DNA from: Hyphomicrobiales bacterium
GTDB lineage: Bacteria > Pseudomonadota > Alphaproteobacteria > Rhizobiales > Beijerinckiaceae
Assembly (NCBI GenBank): GCA_900473415.1
Contig: UCLR01000007.1
Span: forward strand, 1-64,000
DNA length: 64,000 bases
Direction: 5' to 3'
Positions 1-8,144 of the stretch are shown here, piece by piece. Made by a program: the position numbers and the translations under genes. The notes beneath the pieces were generated by a model. That model had not been told where the DNA came from and did no database searches. It saw only the letters and a list, made by a program, of their open reading frames with translations. The first letter of the stretch is position 1. Every line of letters begins with the position of its first letter.

Positions 1-1403
1 TGGGCGAACTCGGTCGTGGCCGAATCGACCACGGCGTTGATCTCGTTGATGCCGGCGACGAGGCGCTGCATCTGCTCGTCGGCGTCGTTGATCTCGAGAC
101 GGGCGCTGAAGTCGCCGGCGGCGGCCGCGGCCACCACCTCGCCGACATCGGAGACCACCGCCTCCATCGACTGGGCGCGGGCCAGACGGGCGGCAGCCGC
201 GGCGCGCTCCTGTTCTTCGAGGGCGTGGACACGCTTCAGATTGGCGTCGAAGTCGCTGAGACCATGGCTGATGGCGTCGACCTCGACCATCGAGACGGGG
301 CCCGGAATCTTCGCATCCGCGGCACCGGCCAGCATCAGACCCACCGATTCCGCGAGCCGCTTGAGCGGACGCACGACGCCGCGGTTGAAGAGATAGACCA
401 CGGTGCAAACCGCGCCGACCACAAACAGGATGGCCAGAACGGAGAGAGCGAGCCGCCAGGTCACGGCGGAGAGATCCGCGGCGACCGCTTCGCGAGCCTG
501 CTCATAGGCGGCATCGCGCAGGCCGAGGATGTTCGACAGCGACTTCTGCGCAAAGGCGCGCCAGCCCGCCACCTCGAAGCCGGCGGGCACTCCGTCGCGC
601 GCGGCCCGGTACACGGTCGCATAGGTTCCGGAATGCTCGTCGACGAAACCCTTGGTGAAAGCTTCGATGGCGGTCTTCAGCTTCGGTGTCGGCTCGACCT
701 GGGCGAGCGCCTGCTCGGTCAGGACCAGCAGCTGGTCGATGCGGCCGGTATAACGCGCGACCTCCTCGAGCGTATTCGCATCCAGCTTGATGCCGTTGAC
801 ATAACGCGTGAAGCGGATGGCGCGGTTGCCGGCGCTGTCGCGCAACGCCGTCGTCAACTCCGCCAGTGAGACGACGCTTTCGACCTCGGGCGCTATCGTG
901 CCGATGCGCGCGCCGATGCGCAGCTGCAGCAATGCCTGCTGCCCCAGCAGCGGCACGACCATGTCATTGAATTTCGTGGCGGCGTCTGGCGCGCGCTGGG
1001 CCTGGGACTTGGCAGCCTCCGCCTGTGCGAAGGCGCGTGCATCCGCCAGGCGCTTGCCGAACTGGGCAATCTGCTCCGCGAGGTCGGGTCGCGCCGCGAA
1101 ACTCGTGTTCGCGAAGCGCAACCGCATCTCCTCGACGCTCTGGTCGGTCAGGCGGCCGGAGGCGGCGACCTCGGCGGTGACCTTGCTGTCAGGCTCGGTG
1201 GAGAGAACGAGCTGCGTCAGGCCGCCGCGCTCGACGGAGACGCGCTCGATAACCCGCCCCACGCTCTCGGAGGCCGCGACGAGGCGCTCGACGTCGCGAA
1301 CCGTCGAAAGATTGACGAACTGGCTGTAGGCGACATAGCCGCTCGCGAGGATGGCCAATAGGCCTGCGCCAATGGTGCAGAGCAGGAAATGCGTGACGCG
1401 CAT
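1..1403 (-). CDS. Methyl-accepting chemotaxis protein, N-terminal part (cut by window edge)
   Basis: Reading the minus strand from ATG at 1403 gives about 467 codons open to the window edge. The product starts with a membrane segment (residues about 5-27), followed by a periplasmic sensor region of about 290 residues rich in alpha-helical heptads. A second membrane segment (about 318-340) leads into a HAMP linker (starting NRGVVRPLKRL). The visible end looks like the approach to the methylation helices; the signalling hairpin lies outside the window. Established for the family: an inner-membrane receptor that controls CheA. A purine-rich AGGGGG lies about 8-13 bases before the ATG. The ligand is unknown. 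Confidence 0.9.
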   Translation of the reverse strand, partial: MRVTHFLLCTIGAGLLAILASGYVAYSQFVNLSTVRDVERLVAASESVGRVIERVSVERGGLTQLVLSTEPDSKVTAEVAASGRLTDQSVEEMRLRFANTSFAARPDLAEQIAQFGKRLADARAFAQAEAAKSQAQRAPDAATKFNDMVVPLLGQQALLQLRIGARIGTIAPEVESVVSLAELTTALRDSAGNRAIRFTRYVNGIKLDANTLEEVARYTGRIDQLLVLTEQALAQVEPTPKLKTAIEAFTKGFVDEHSGTYATVYRAARDGVPAGFEVAGWRAFAQKSLSNILGLRDAAYEQAREAVAADLSAVTWRLALSVLAILFVVGAVCTVVYLFNRGVVRPLKRLAESVGLMLAGAADAKIPGPVSMVEVDAISHGLSDFDANLKRVHALEEQERAAAAARLARAQSMEAVVSDVGEVVAAAAAGDFSARLEINDADEQMQRLVAGINEINAVVDSATTEFA

Positions 1404-1602
1404 CGAATAAAGCCCCCTGGCGGCAGCATCCCCGCCACCGTGTTATGCAGCGTTGTCGAAGCCGGAATCCGCTCAGCCGCTGACGCCGACCGTCCGTCCT
1501 TACGGGAATGCCGTTAACGGCGGCTTTCCCGAGAGGAAGCATCTGCGAAGATTGAGCGCCTCTTCTTGCATTTCGACCGGGTTGCGGTTCTGCTGAGCGC
1601 CG

Positions 1603-2379
1603 ATGCATCGCCGTCTCGTCTTCGAGGAACCGGTTTCGCGCGCCGCCATCTGGAGCCGACGGCTGGCGTGGTTCTCGCTCGCGGTGCTGCTGCTTTCGGT
1701 GCTGCTGGTCCGGCTGAGGGAGCCCAGCATCGAGGGGCTCGCGCCGATCGCGGGCGCCTATGTCTTCGTGCTCGCGGCGCTCGGGCTGGCCGTCCTTGCC
1801 TTCATCCGCATCTGGCAGCAGGGCCATCGCGGCGTCGGCATCGCATCGGGCGCATTGCTGCTGCTGCTGATCCCGCTCGCGCCGGCCGGCTATGTCGGGC
1901 TGAAACTGCTGACCCGGCCGACGCTCGCCGACGTCTCGACCGATATCGATGACCCGCCGGGCTTCAGCCGCTCGCAGGCTGCGCTGACCGCGCGCGCGGG
2001 GCGGGTCCCGCCCGACGTGCCGGCCGAGCGGCGGCGCCTGCAGCGGCAGGCCTATCCCAAAACGGTTCCGATCCTGCTTGAACTGCCGGCGGAAGCCGCC
2101 TTCGATCTCTCGCGCCGGGCGGCGACCGCGCTCGGCTGGCAGGTGCTGGAAAGCACGCGGCCGGGCGGGCGCAGCGGCGCGGGGCGGATCGAGGCGGTGG
2201 CGCGCGGGCGCATCCTGCGCTTCTCGGAGGACATCACCATCCGGATCAGGCCGCGGGTCGACGGTAGTCGCATCGACGTCCGCTCCGCCTCGCGGCTCGG
2301 CAGCCATGATCTTGGCGTCAATGCGGAGCGGATCGCGGCCTTTGCCGACGAGATCGAGCTCCTGATGGATAACCGCTGA
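1603..2379 (+). CDS. DUF1499 family membrane protein
   Basis: A 258-residue protein with three predicted hydrophobic helices in the first 110 residues (about 20-40, 45-70 and 80-105). A soluble DUF1499 domain follows, marked by a DDPPGF motif near residue 112 and the conserved ending with RSASRLGSHDLGVNA. DUF1499 proteins are widespread in alphaproteobacteria and have no established biochemical role. The gene diverges from the chemoreceptor and converges on the MBL hydrolase, so it is probably monocistronic. No strong ribosome site precedes the ATG, so the start is moderately certain. Confidence 0.85.
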   Translation: MHRRLVFEEPVSRAAIWSRRLAWFSLAVLLLSVLLVRLREPSIEGLAPIAGAYVFVLAALGLAVLAFIRIWQQGHRGVGIASGALLLLLIPLAPAGYVGLKLLTRPTLADVSTDIDDPPGFSRSQAALTARAGRVPPDVPAERRRLQRQAYPKTVPILLELPAEAAFDLSRRAATALGWQVLESTRPGGRSGAGRIEAVARGRILRFSEDITIRIRPRVDGSRIDVRSASRLGSHDLGVNAERIAAFADEIELLMDNR

Positions 2380-2413
2380 GGGCCGGCCCGATGGCTGTTG
2401 CTCCGAAGGCCGC

Positions 2414-3343
2414 TCAGGCGAGGCGATAACGGCTCGCCAGCGCAGGGATCTCGTCGCTGGCCCGGACGATGCCGCGTGCCACCAGATCCTCCAGTTGCGC
2501 GAGCACGGAGAGCGAAGCCGCCCCGTGGAGGGCGGGCGCCAATCCCTGATAGATCGGGGGCACCATCGCGGTGATGGTCTCGTCACCGAGGCCAAGCCGG
2601 TTCAGGATCGCAGCCTCGCGCTGGCGGCGATGCTGCACGAGGCCACGCAGGAAGCGTTGCGGATCGGTGACCGGCCCGCCATGGCCCGGCCGATAGAGCG
2701 CGTGCTCTTGGCCGCGCAGCTTCTCGATCGAGGCCATGTAGGCCACCATCGAGCCGTCGGGCGGCGCCACAATGGTGGTAGACCAGGCCATGACATGGTC
2801 GCCGGAGAACAGGGTGTCCTCCTCGGGCAGCGTGAAGGCGAGATGGTTGGCCGTGTGGCCCGGCGTCTCGACGGCCGCGAGGCTCCAGCCCGGACCGGTG
2901 ACGGTGTCACCCTCCTGCATGAGCCATTCGGGGGCGAAGGCAGTGTCACCGGCCGCATCGAGGACGTAGGCCTCGCCCGCGCCGAGCTCGCGCGAGGGGC
3001 GATGCGGCCCGCAGCCGACGATTCGCGCACCGGTCGCCGCCTTCAGCGCGGGCACGGCGGGGGAGTGGTCGCGATGGGTGTGGGTCACGACGATGTGGCT
3101 CACCGTCTCGCCGCGAACGGCGTCGAGCAGCCGCTCGACATGGGCGGGATCGTCCGGGCCGGGGTCGATGATCGCCACCGTGCCGTGGCCGATGATGTAG
3201 CTGCAGGTGCCGGTGAAGGTCATCGGGCTGCTGTTGCCGGCGATGATCCGGCGCACCAGCGGCGAGAGCGTCGCGACCTCGCCCGCGGGCGTGGTGGCGC
3301 TCCTGTCGAATTCGATCTCGTCTTTCGTGGTGTCCTGGGTCAT
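2414..3343 (-). CDS. MBL-fold metallo-hydrolase (LACTB2-like)
   Basis: A 309-residue soluble protein. It carries the metal-binding THTHRDH motif (about residue 100), a later GH in the FSGDHVMAW segment and a GHGGP motif. The C-terminal winged-helix-like extension (residues about 240-309) is typical of the LACTB2 / glyoxalase-II-like group. The frame is open upstream to 3538, but the upstream residues look non-coding and the ATG at 3343 fits the family N-terminus. Family members hydrolyse thioesters, lactones or nucleic-acid phosphodiesters; the substrate cannot be assigned. It diverges from bioY. Confidence 0.88.
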   Translation of the reverse strand: MTQDTTKDEIEFDRSATTPAGEVATLSPLVRRIIAGNSSPMTFTGTCSYIIGHGTVAIIDPGPDDPAHVERLLDAVRGETVSHIVVTHTHRDHSPAVPALKAATGARIVGCGPHRPSRELGAGEAYVLDAAGDTAFAPEWLMQEGDTVTGPGWSLAAVETPGHTANHLAFTLPEEDTLFSGDHVMAWSTTIVAPPDGSMVAYMASIEKLRGQEHALYRPGHGGPVTDPQRFLRGLVQHRRQREAAILNRLGLGDETITAMVPPIYQGLAPALHGAASLSVLAQLEDLVARGIVRASDEIPALASRYRLA

Positions 3344-3506
3344 GCGCTCTTGTAGCCGATGCGGCCGCGCCTGCCTTCTGCGGAATCCGCGCAAGCGGTC
3401 TGCCCATTCGCGCATGAGGATGGCGGGTTGTGAGGCCCGGCGGCTTTTCCTATAGACGAAAGGAAGCGGCCGCGCGGCGCGGCCTTCTGACAAGGACCGA
3501 AAGCCC

Positions 3507-4130
3507 ATGGCCGAGACGATCTCCATGCAGGCGCCCACGCTCGCCGGTGCACTCTTCCCCGCCGCTCAGACCCGTTCCGCCACGCTGCGCAACGTCGCGC
3601 TCGTCGTCGCCGGAAGCCTGATCATGGTGCTCGCCGCCAAGGTCAAGGTGCCGTTCTGGCCGGTGCCGATGACGCTGCAGACGCTGGCCGTGCTCGGCAT
3701 TGGCGCCGCCTACGGCGCGCGCCTCGGCGCTGCGACCATGGCGCTCTACATCGCCTACGGCCTCGCCGGCCTGCCGGTCTTCACCAACACCCCGCCGGTC
3801 GCTGCCGGCCCGCTCTATCTCGTCGGTCCGACCGGCGGCTTCCTCATCGGCTTCGTCGTCGCGGCGGCGATCGCCGGCTGGGCGGCCGAGCGCGGCGCCT
3901 CGCGCCTGCGCCTCGTCGGCGGGCTGGTGCTGGCCGATCTCGCTCTGCTGACGCTGGGCTGCCTGTGGCTCGCCTTCGGCGCGCAGATGGCGGGTGGCGT
4001 TACCGGCGTCGGCCTCGCAAAGGCTTTCGCCTATGGTGCGCAGCCCTTCCTGCTTGGCGAAGCGCTGAAGGTTGCGCTCACGGCCTGCCTCGCAGGGGCG
4101 GGATGGTCGCTGATCGGCCGGCGTGGCTGA
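3507..4130 (+). CDS. bioY: Biotin transporter BioY (S component)
   Basis: A 207-residue hydrophobic protein with about six membrane segments. It has the conserved BioY features: a KVPFWPVPMTLQT segment (about residues 48-60), and PLYLVGPTGGFLIGF in the middle. It imports biotin alone or with an ECF energising module. AAGGA lies about 11 bases before the ATG. A TATAGA half-site in the leader (around 3450) weakly recalls the alphaproteobacterial BioR operator but does not match it well. A strong terminator follows the gene, which appears monocistronic. Confidence 0.95.
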   Translation: MAETISMQAPTLAGALFPAAQTRSATLRNVALVVAGSLIMVLAAKVKVPFWPVPMTLQTLAVLGIGAAYGARLGAATMALYIAYGLAGLPVFTNTPPVAAGPLYLVGPTGGFLIGFVVAAAIAGWAAERGASRLRLVGGLVLADLALLTLGCLWLAFGAQMAGGVTGVGLAKAFAYGAQPFLLGEALKVALTACLAGAGWSLIGRRG

Positions 4131-4151
4131 AGCCAGCTTTCCTCAGACATG

Positions 4152-4183
4152 AAAAAAAGGCCGGGGCTTGCCCCGGCCTTTTT
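4152..4183. terminator. Bidirectional rho-independent terminator
   Basis: An A-run, a GC-rich stem (GGCCGGGGC / GCCCCGGCC type, 3-base loop) and a T-run lie between bioY and the convergent small lipoprotein gene. The symmetrical A and T runs allow termination on both strands. Confidence 0.9.
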
Positions 4184-4208
4184 CGTTGTCCGCCTCGCCA
4201 GCGCCGCG

Positions 4209-4343
4209 TCAGTTCGTCGTCTGGCCACCGCCGCAGCTCTTGTCGGACATGCCAAAGAACGGGCCGAAATTGCCGCATTTGTCGCAGGCGGAGAGCGACA
4301 GGGCCAGCCCGAGAAGACCAGCAAGGATGACAACGCGCTTCAT
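4209..4343 (-). CDS. Small lipoprotein (44 aa)
   Basis: ATG at 4343 opens a 44-codon frame. It has a basic start (MKRVV), a hydrophobic core and a clear lipobox (LSAC, cysteine at about residue 20). A short Cys-, Gly- and Gln-containing tail follows (three more cysteines). After SPase II processing only about 25 residues would remain at the membrane. It ends just before the bidirectional terminator. It resembles other tiny lipoproteins of unknown function and may be an entericidin-like peptide, but the homology cannot be asserted. Confidence 0.6.
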   Translation of the reverse strand: MKRVVILAGLLGLALSLSACDKCGNFGPFFGMSDKSCGGGQTTN

Positions 4344-4410
4344 GGATTCAGACCGTCCGATTCGATGAGGACGGCATCTTAGAAGCAGTCGGCCGTCGAA
4401 GACAGGGGGA

Positions 4411-4509
4411 TCAGAAGCCGGCGCCGCAGAGCCAGGCCAGGATGCCCCCCGCGAGAAGAGCGATCAGGGCGATCGTCGCTTTGGCTTCGCTCGGCCAGTG
4501 AGTCAGCAT
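4411..4509 (-). CDS. Very small membrane protein (32 aa)
   Basis: A 32-codon frame with one central hydrophobic helix (ATIALIALLAGGILAWL). It is preceded by a consensus AAGGAG ribosome site seven bases from the ATG, which is the main evidence for translation. It lies downstream of the HlyD gene and a strong stem-loop, upstream of the small lipoprotein gene on the same strand. No function is recognised. Confidence 0.5.
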   Translation of the reverse strand: MLTHWPSEAKATIALIALLAGGILAWLCGAGF

Positions 4510-4564
4510 GCTTCGTCTCCTTTGCGGAAGGCGATGCGATAGTCATGCCATCTGACAAGGGGGT

Positions 4565-4603
4565 GACGGTTTCCCCGGTGCCATGGACACCGGGGAAACC
4601 GTC
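4565..4603 (-). terminator. 16-bp perfect stem-loop downstream of the HlyD gene
   Basis: Sixteen bases pair perfectly (4565-4580 with 4588-4603) around a 7-base loop, 43 bases after the membrane-fusion gene stop. There is no T-run on either side, so it may be an RNA-stabilising 3' end rather than a classical terminator. Confidence 0.55.
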
Positions 4604-4645
4604 CTCTCGGCCGGCTAGGGCGGGGCGGGGCCGGCCGAAAGCCCG

Positions 4646-5986
4646 TCAGGTTTCGCGGAAGGCCCGCGCCATGCTGTCCTTGAGCGGTTGCAGCAGGTAT
4701 TCGAAGAAGGTCCGCTCGGTGGTCTGGATGTAGACGTCGGCCGGCATGCCGGGCGTCGGCTGGAAATCGCGCACCGAGGCCAAGCTCTTCGCATCGAGCT
4801 TGGCCCTCACGACATAGAGGTCGGGCACGCCCGGATAGGCGCGCTGCTTCTCGTCGGGCAGGGCATCGGCCGAGATGTAAATGACGCGGCCGGTGACCAT
4901 CGGCGTGGTGCGCTGGTTCAGCGCGGTCAGCCTCACCGCGGCGAGTTGGCTATGCTTGATCTTGTCGATGTCCTGCGGGCGCACGCGCGCCTCGATGATG
5001 AGCTCGTCCTGCAGCGAGACGATCTCCATAATGTTCTTGCCGGGCTCGATGACGCCGCCGGCCGTGTGATAGCGCAGCTTGACCACCGTGCCCTTGACCG
5101 GCGCGGTGATGACCGAGCGGTTGAGGGTGCCCTTCACCGTGTGGATGCGCTCGCGCACGTCGTTGAGATCGGCGCTGATGTCCTGGAGCTGGTCCGAGGC
5201 GATCTTCTGGGCGTTCTTGCGTACGCCGTCGATCTGCTCCACCGAGCGGGCGATGCGCTCGCGCGCATCGCCGATATCGCCGGTGATGCGGCCGGCTTCG
5301 CCAGAGAGGTTGGCGGATAGGCGCTGGAGCGAGAGCACCTCGGGCTTGCGGATATAGCCGCGCTGCAGCAGCGCCTGCTTGCCCTCAAGCTCCTCCTTGA
5401 GAAGCTGCATCTGCAGCTGGACGCCGGCGAGCTGGGTCTTGCTGCCGCCAATCTTCTCCTCCAGCGCGTCGATGCTCTTCTGATGCGCAGCGATCTCGCT
5501 ATCGGTGTTGTTCCGGCGTGCCCGAAAGGCGACCTGCTGGGAGGAGATCAGCGCTGCAACGTCGGGGTCGAAACGCTGCGAGACGAGATGGCTCGGGACA
5601 GCGAAGTCGGCGTGCCCGGCGACCTCGGCCTTGAGCCGTGCCTCGATCGCTTCCAGCCGATAGAGTTTGAGCTCGTGGCGGCGCAGTTCGGCGCGCGACG
5701 AAACGTCGTCGAGCTTCACCAAAGGCTGGCCGGGCGAGACGACGTCGCCTTCACGGACGAGAATCTCGCGGATCACGCCACCTTCGAGATGCTGGATCGT
5801 CTTGTTCTGCCCCGTGGTGACGAAGACGCCGGTGGCGATGACGGCGCCAGCGATCGGCGCCGTGTTGCCCCAGACGCCGAAACCCATCACCGTCGTGGCA
5901 ACGATGACGACGCCTGCGATCGTCATCGACCGCGTGTTGCGCGGAACGTCGGAATACCAGGGTTGCGGAACCACTTGCTGCGCCAT
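4646..5986 (-). CDS. Type I secretion membrane-fusion protein (HlyD/PrtE family)
   Basis: A 446-residue adaptor with one N-terminal membrane helix (about residues 21-43). A lipoyl-like beta half-motif follows (TIQHLEGGVIREILVREGD). A long coiled coil spans about residues 100-290, then the second lipoyl half and the C-terminal beta-barrel with the conserved GMPADVYIQT segment. The ATG at 5986 is chosen because AAGGA sits about 8 bases upstream; the ATG 18 bases earlier would place that site inside the gene. In type I secretion it bridges the ABC exporter to a TolC-type channel. It ends the cargo-ABC-HlyD operon; no channel gene is present in this operon. Confidence 0.93.
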   Translation of the reverse strand: MAQQVVPQPWYSDVPRNTRSMTIAGVVIVATTVMGFGVWGNTAPIAGAVIATGVFVTTGQNKTIQHLEGGVIREILVREGDVVSPGQPLVKLDDVSSRAELRRHELKLYRLEAIEARLKAEVAGHADFAVPSHLVSQRFDPDVAALISSQQVAFRARRNNTDSEIAAHQKSIDALEEKIGGSKTQLAGVQLQMQLLKEELEGKQALLQRGYIRKPEVLSLQRLSANLSGEAGRITGDIGDARERIARSVEQIDGVRKNAQKIASDQLQDISADLNDVRERIHTVKGTLNRSVITAPVKGTVVKLRYHTAGGVIEPGKNIMEIVSLQDELIIEARVRPQDIDKIKHSQLAAVRLTALNQRTTPMVTGRVIYISADALPDEKQRAYPGVPDLYVVRAKLDAKSLASVRDFQPTPGMPADVYIQTTERTFFEYLLQPLKDSMARAFRET

Positions 5987-6031
5987 GACGCATTCCTTCC
6001 CCATCTCGCCCGGCTTCGAAGCGGATTTCGT

Positions 6032-8104
6032 TCAATGCGGCCGCGAGCCGCCGCTACCCTCGATATTGCGCTGACCGACGATCATCGGCAGGATCTCTTC
6101 GCGCGTGCCGATGGCCTGCACGGCGCCGTCCTTGATCATCATGATCTTGTCGACGTTGCGCAGCAGGGCAGGGCGCTGCGTCACCGCCACCACCGTCATG
6201 CCGCGCGCCTTCGCCCGCTCGAAGGCGCGGGCAAGGGCCGCCTCGCCGAGCGAGTCGAGGTTCGAATTCGGCTCGTCCAGCACGACGAGGCGCGGGCTGC
6301 CGAAGAAGGCGCGGGCGAGTCCCAGGCGCTGCTTCTGGCCGCCGGACAGGGGCGCACCGTCGATGCTGATCTGCGTCTCGTAGCCATGGGCGAACTGCGC
6401 CACCATTTCGTGGATATCGGCGATCTCCGCCGCCTCGAAGACGTCGGCGTCGGAAGCGTCCTCGCGCATGCGGGCGATGTTGGCCTTGATCGAGGCCGGG
6501 AAGAGCTGCACGTCCTGAGGCAGATAGCCGACGCTCTCGCCGAACTGGCGCGGATCCCAGTTGCGCTGCTCCATCCGGTCGAGCCGGACCGTGCCGGCCG
6601 TCGGGTTGATCGAGCCGACGAGCATGCGCGCCAGCGTCGATTTCCCGCAGCCGGAGGCGCCGACGATGGCGAGCGAGTCGCCCGGCTCCAGGCTGAACGT
6701 GATGCCGTTGAGGATTACCTTCTTGTTCGGTGGCGGCACGTAGAGGATGCGCTCCACGTCGAGCCTGCCCTTCGGGCTCGGCAGCTTCAGCCGGTCGAGA
6801 TTGAGCGGCGAGGCCTGGAGCAGCGCCTTGACGCGGGAATAGGCGGCGCGCGCGTGGATGAAGTTGCGCCAGCCCTCGATCGTGCCTTCGAGCGGCGCCA
6901 GTGCGCGGCCGGCGACGACGGAGGAGGCGATCACCATGCCGCCGGTGAGCTGGCTCTCGAGCGAGAGCATCGCACCCCAGCCCAGCATCGCGACCTGCGT
7001 GCCGAGGCGGAAGAACTTCGAGGCGCCGGTCATCATGATGTTGCGGTCCTGGGCGTTGACCTGCGCCTTCAGGGATTCCGCCGTCTCGCGGCCCCACATC
7101 AGCACGCCTTCCGGGATCATGCCCATGGCGTTGATGACCTGCGCATTGCGCGACATCGCCTCCGACTGGAGGTTGGCTCGCGTCGAGAAGGCGCTGGAGC
7201 GCGCGAAAGGCACCGCGGTGAACTGCTGGTTGAGATAGGCGATCACGAACAGCACCACCGACGCGACCGTGACGATGTAGCCAAGATGCGGATGGATCAG
7301 ATAAACCGCGAGCAGGTAGATCGGCGCGGTCGGCGCATCGAGCATGGTCAGGATGACCGGGCCGGTCAGGAAGCTGCGGATCTGCTGCAAGTCCGCGAGC
7401 GTCTGGAACTCGCGGTTGGAGCCGGTCTGGGCAGCCTTGGCCGCCGCTGCCAGCACAGGCCCGCCGAGCCGGCTTTCGACATCGACCGCCACCCGCATCA
7501 GGATGAAGCGGCGCACCATGTCGAGCAGCACATGCGCGCCGATCGCCACCATGACGATGATGGAGAGCATCACCAGCGTATCGAGGCTGCGGCTCGTCAG
7601 CACGCGGTCCGACATTTGGAAGAGGTAGATCGGGACGGCGAGCACGAGGGTGTTCACCACGATCGAGAAGATGCCCACGACGACGAGGTTGTGCCGGGCG
7701 CCGGAAAGCCCCGAGCCCAACACTTGCTTGAAGTCACGGTCGCCGAGGCGTTGCTCGATTCCGCCGCCGCGTCCCGGTCCTCCGCTGCCCCTGCCGCCGC
7801 CACCACCGCCCTTGCCCTTGCCGCCATTGTCGCCGTCGCGCTGCGTCTTCGGCGCCTGCGCATCCGCCTTTGGACGCAGGATGGCCTCTTCGCGGGCCGG
7901 CGGCCCGTCGGTGCGAGCCTCGCTGCGCTCCACCGGGCGCTCCCGCATCGCCGGCGGGATCTCCGTGGCGCTGTTGGTATTGGCCGTGGCCGCCATCTCG
8001 ACCGCGCTGAGCCCGACGGCCGGCGGCAGGCCCACCATCCTGACCGGCCCCGGACCAGTAGACGCTGCCGTCATCGGCCGCGCGTCGCTCTTCTCGTTCA
8101 TCAT
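6032..8104 (-). CDS. Type I secretion ABC exporter, permease/ATPase fusion (PrtD type) with Gly-rich N-terminal extension
   Basis: A 690-residue half-transporter. The first 130 or so residues are unusual: hydrophilic, Pro/Ala/Glu-rich, ending in a Gly/Arg run just before the membrane domain. About five to six membrane helices follow (about 140-400). The ATPase has Walker A GASGCGKST (near 485), signature LSGGQKQRLG (near 586) and Walker B LVVLDEP (near 608). There is no C39 peptidase-like domain, which fits the PrtD/serralysin-exporter branch. It lies 40 bases after the large cargo gene and 45 bases before the HlyD gene, so the three are co-transcribed. The Gly-rich extension is not typical of PrtD and could be a substrate-docking or regulatory tail (inference). 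Confidence 0.93.
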   Translation of the reverse strand: MMNEKSDARPMTAASTGPGPVRMVGLPPAVGLSAVEMAATANTNSATEIPPAMRERPVERSEARTDGPPAREEAILRPKADAQAPKTQRDGDNGGKGKGGGGGGRGSGGPGRGGGIEQRLGDRDFKQVLGSGLSGARHNLVVVGIFSIVVNTLVLAVPIYLFQMSDRVLTSRSLDTLVMLSIIVMVAIGAHVLLDMVRRFILMRVAVDVESRLGGPVLAAAAKAAQTGSNREFQTLADLQQIRSFLTGPVILTMLDAPTAPIYLLAVYLIHPHLGYIVTVASVVLFVIAYLNQQFTAVPFARSSAFSTRANLQSEAMSRNAQVINAMGMIPEGVLMWGRETAESLKAQVNAQDRNIMMTGASKFFRLGTQVAMLGWGAMLSLESQLTGGMVIASSVVAGRALAPLEGTIEGWRNFIHARAAYSRVKALLQASPLNLDRLKLPSPKGRLDVERILYVPPPNKKVILNGITFSLEPGDSLAIVGASGCGKSTLARMLVGSINPTAGTVRLDRMEQRNWDPRQFGESVGYLPQDVQLFPASIKANIARMREDASDADVFEAAEIADIHEMVAQFAHGYETQISIDGAPLSGGQKQRLGLARAFFGSPRLVVLDEPNSNLDSLGEAALARAFERAKARGMTVVAVTQRPALLRNVDKIMMIKDGAVQAIGTREEILPMIVGQRNIEGSGGSRPH

Positions 8105-8144
8105 CCCGCCCTTTTTTTGCCCGTTCTCGTTCGTTCTTCCCGCC

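Noticed and set aside
3440-3460. BioR operator upstream of bioY
   Set aside because: Only a TATAGA half matches the expected TTATAGATAA-like palindrome; too weak to call.
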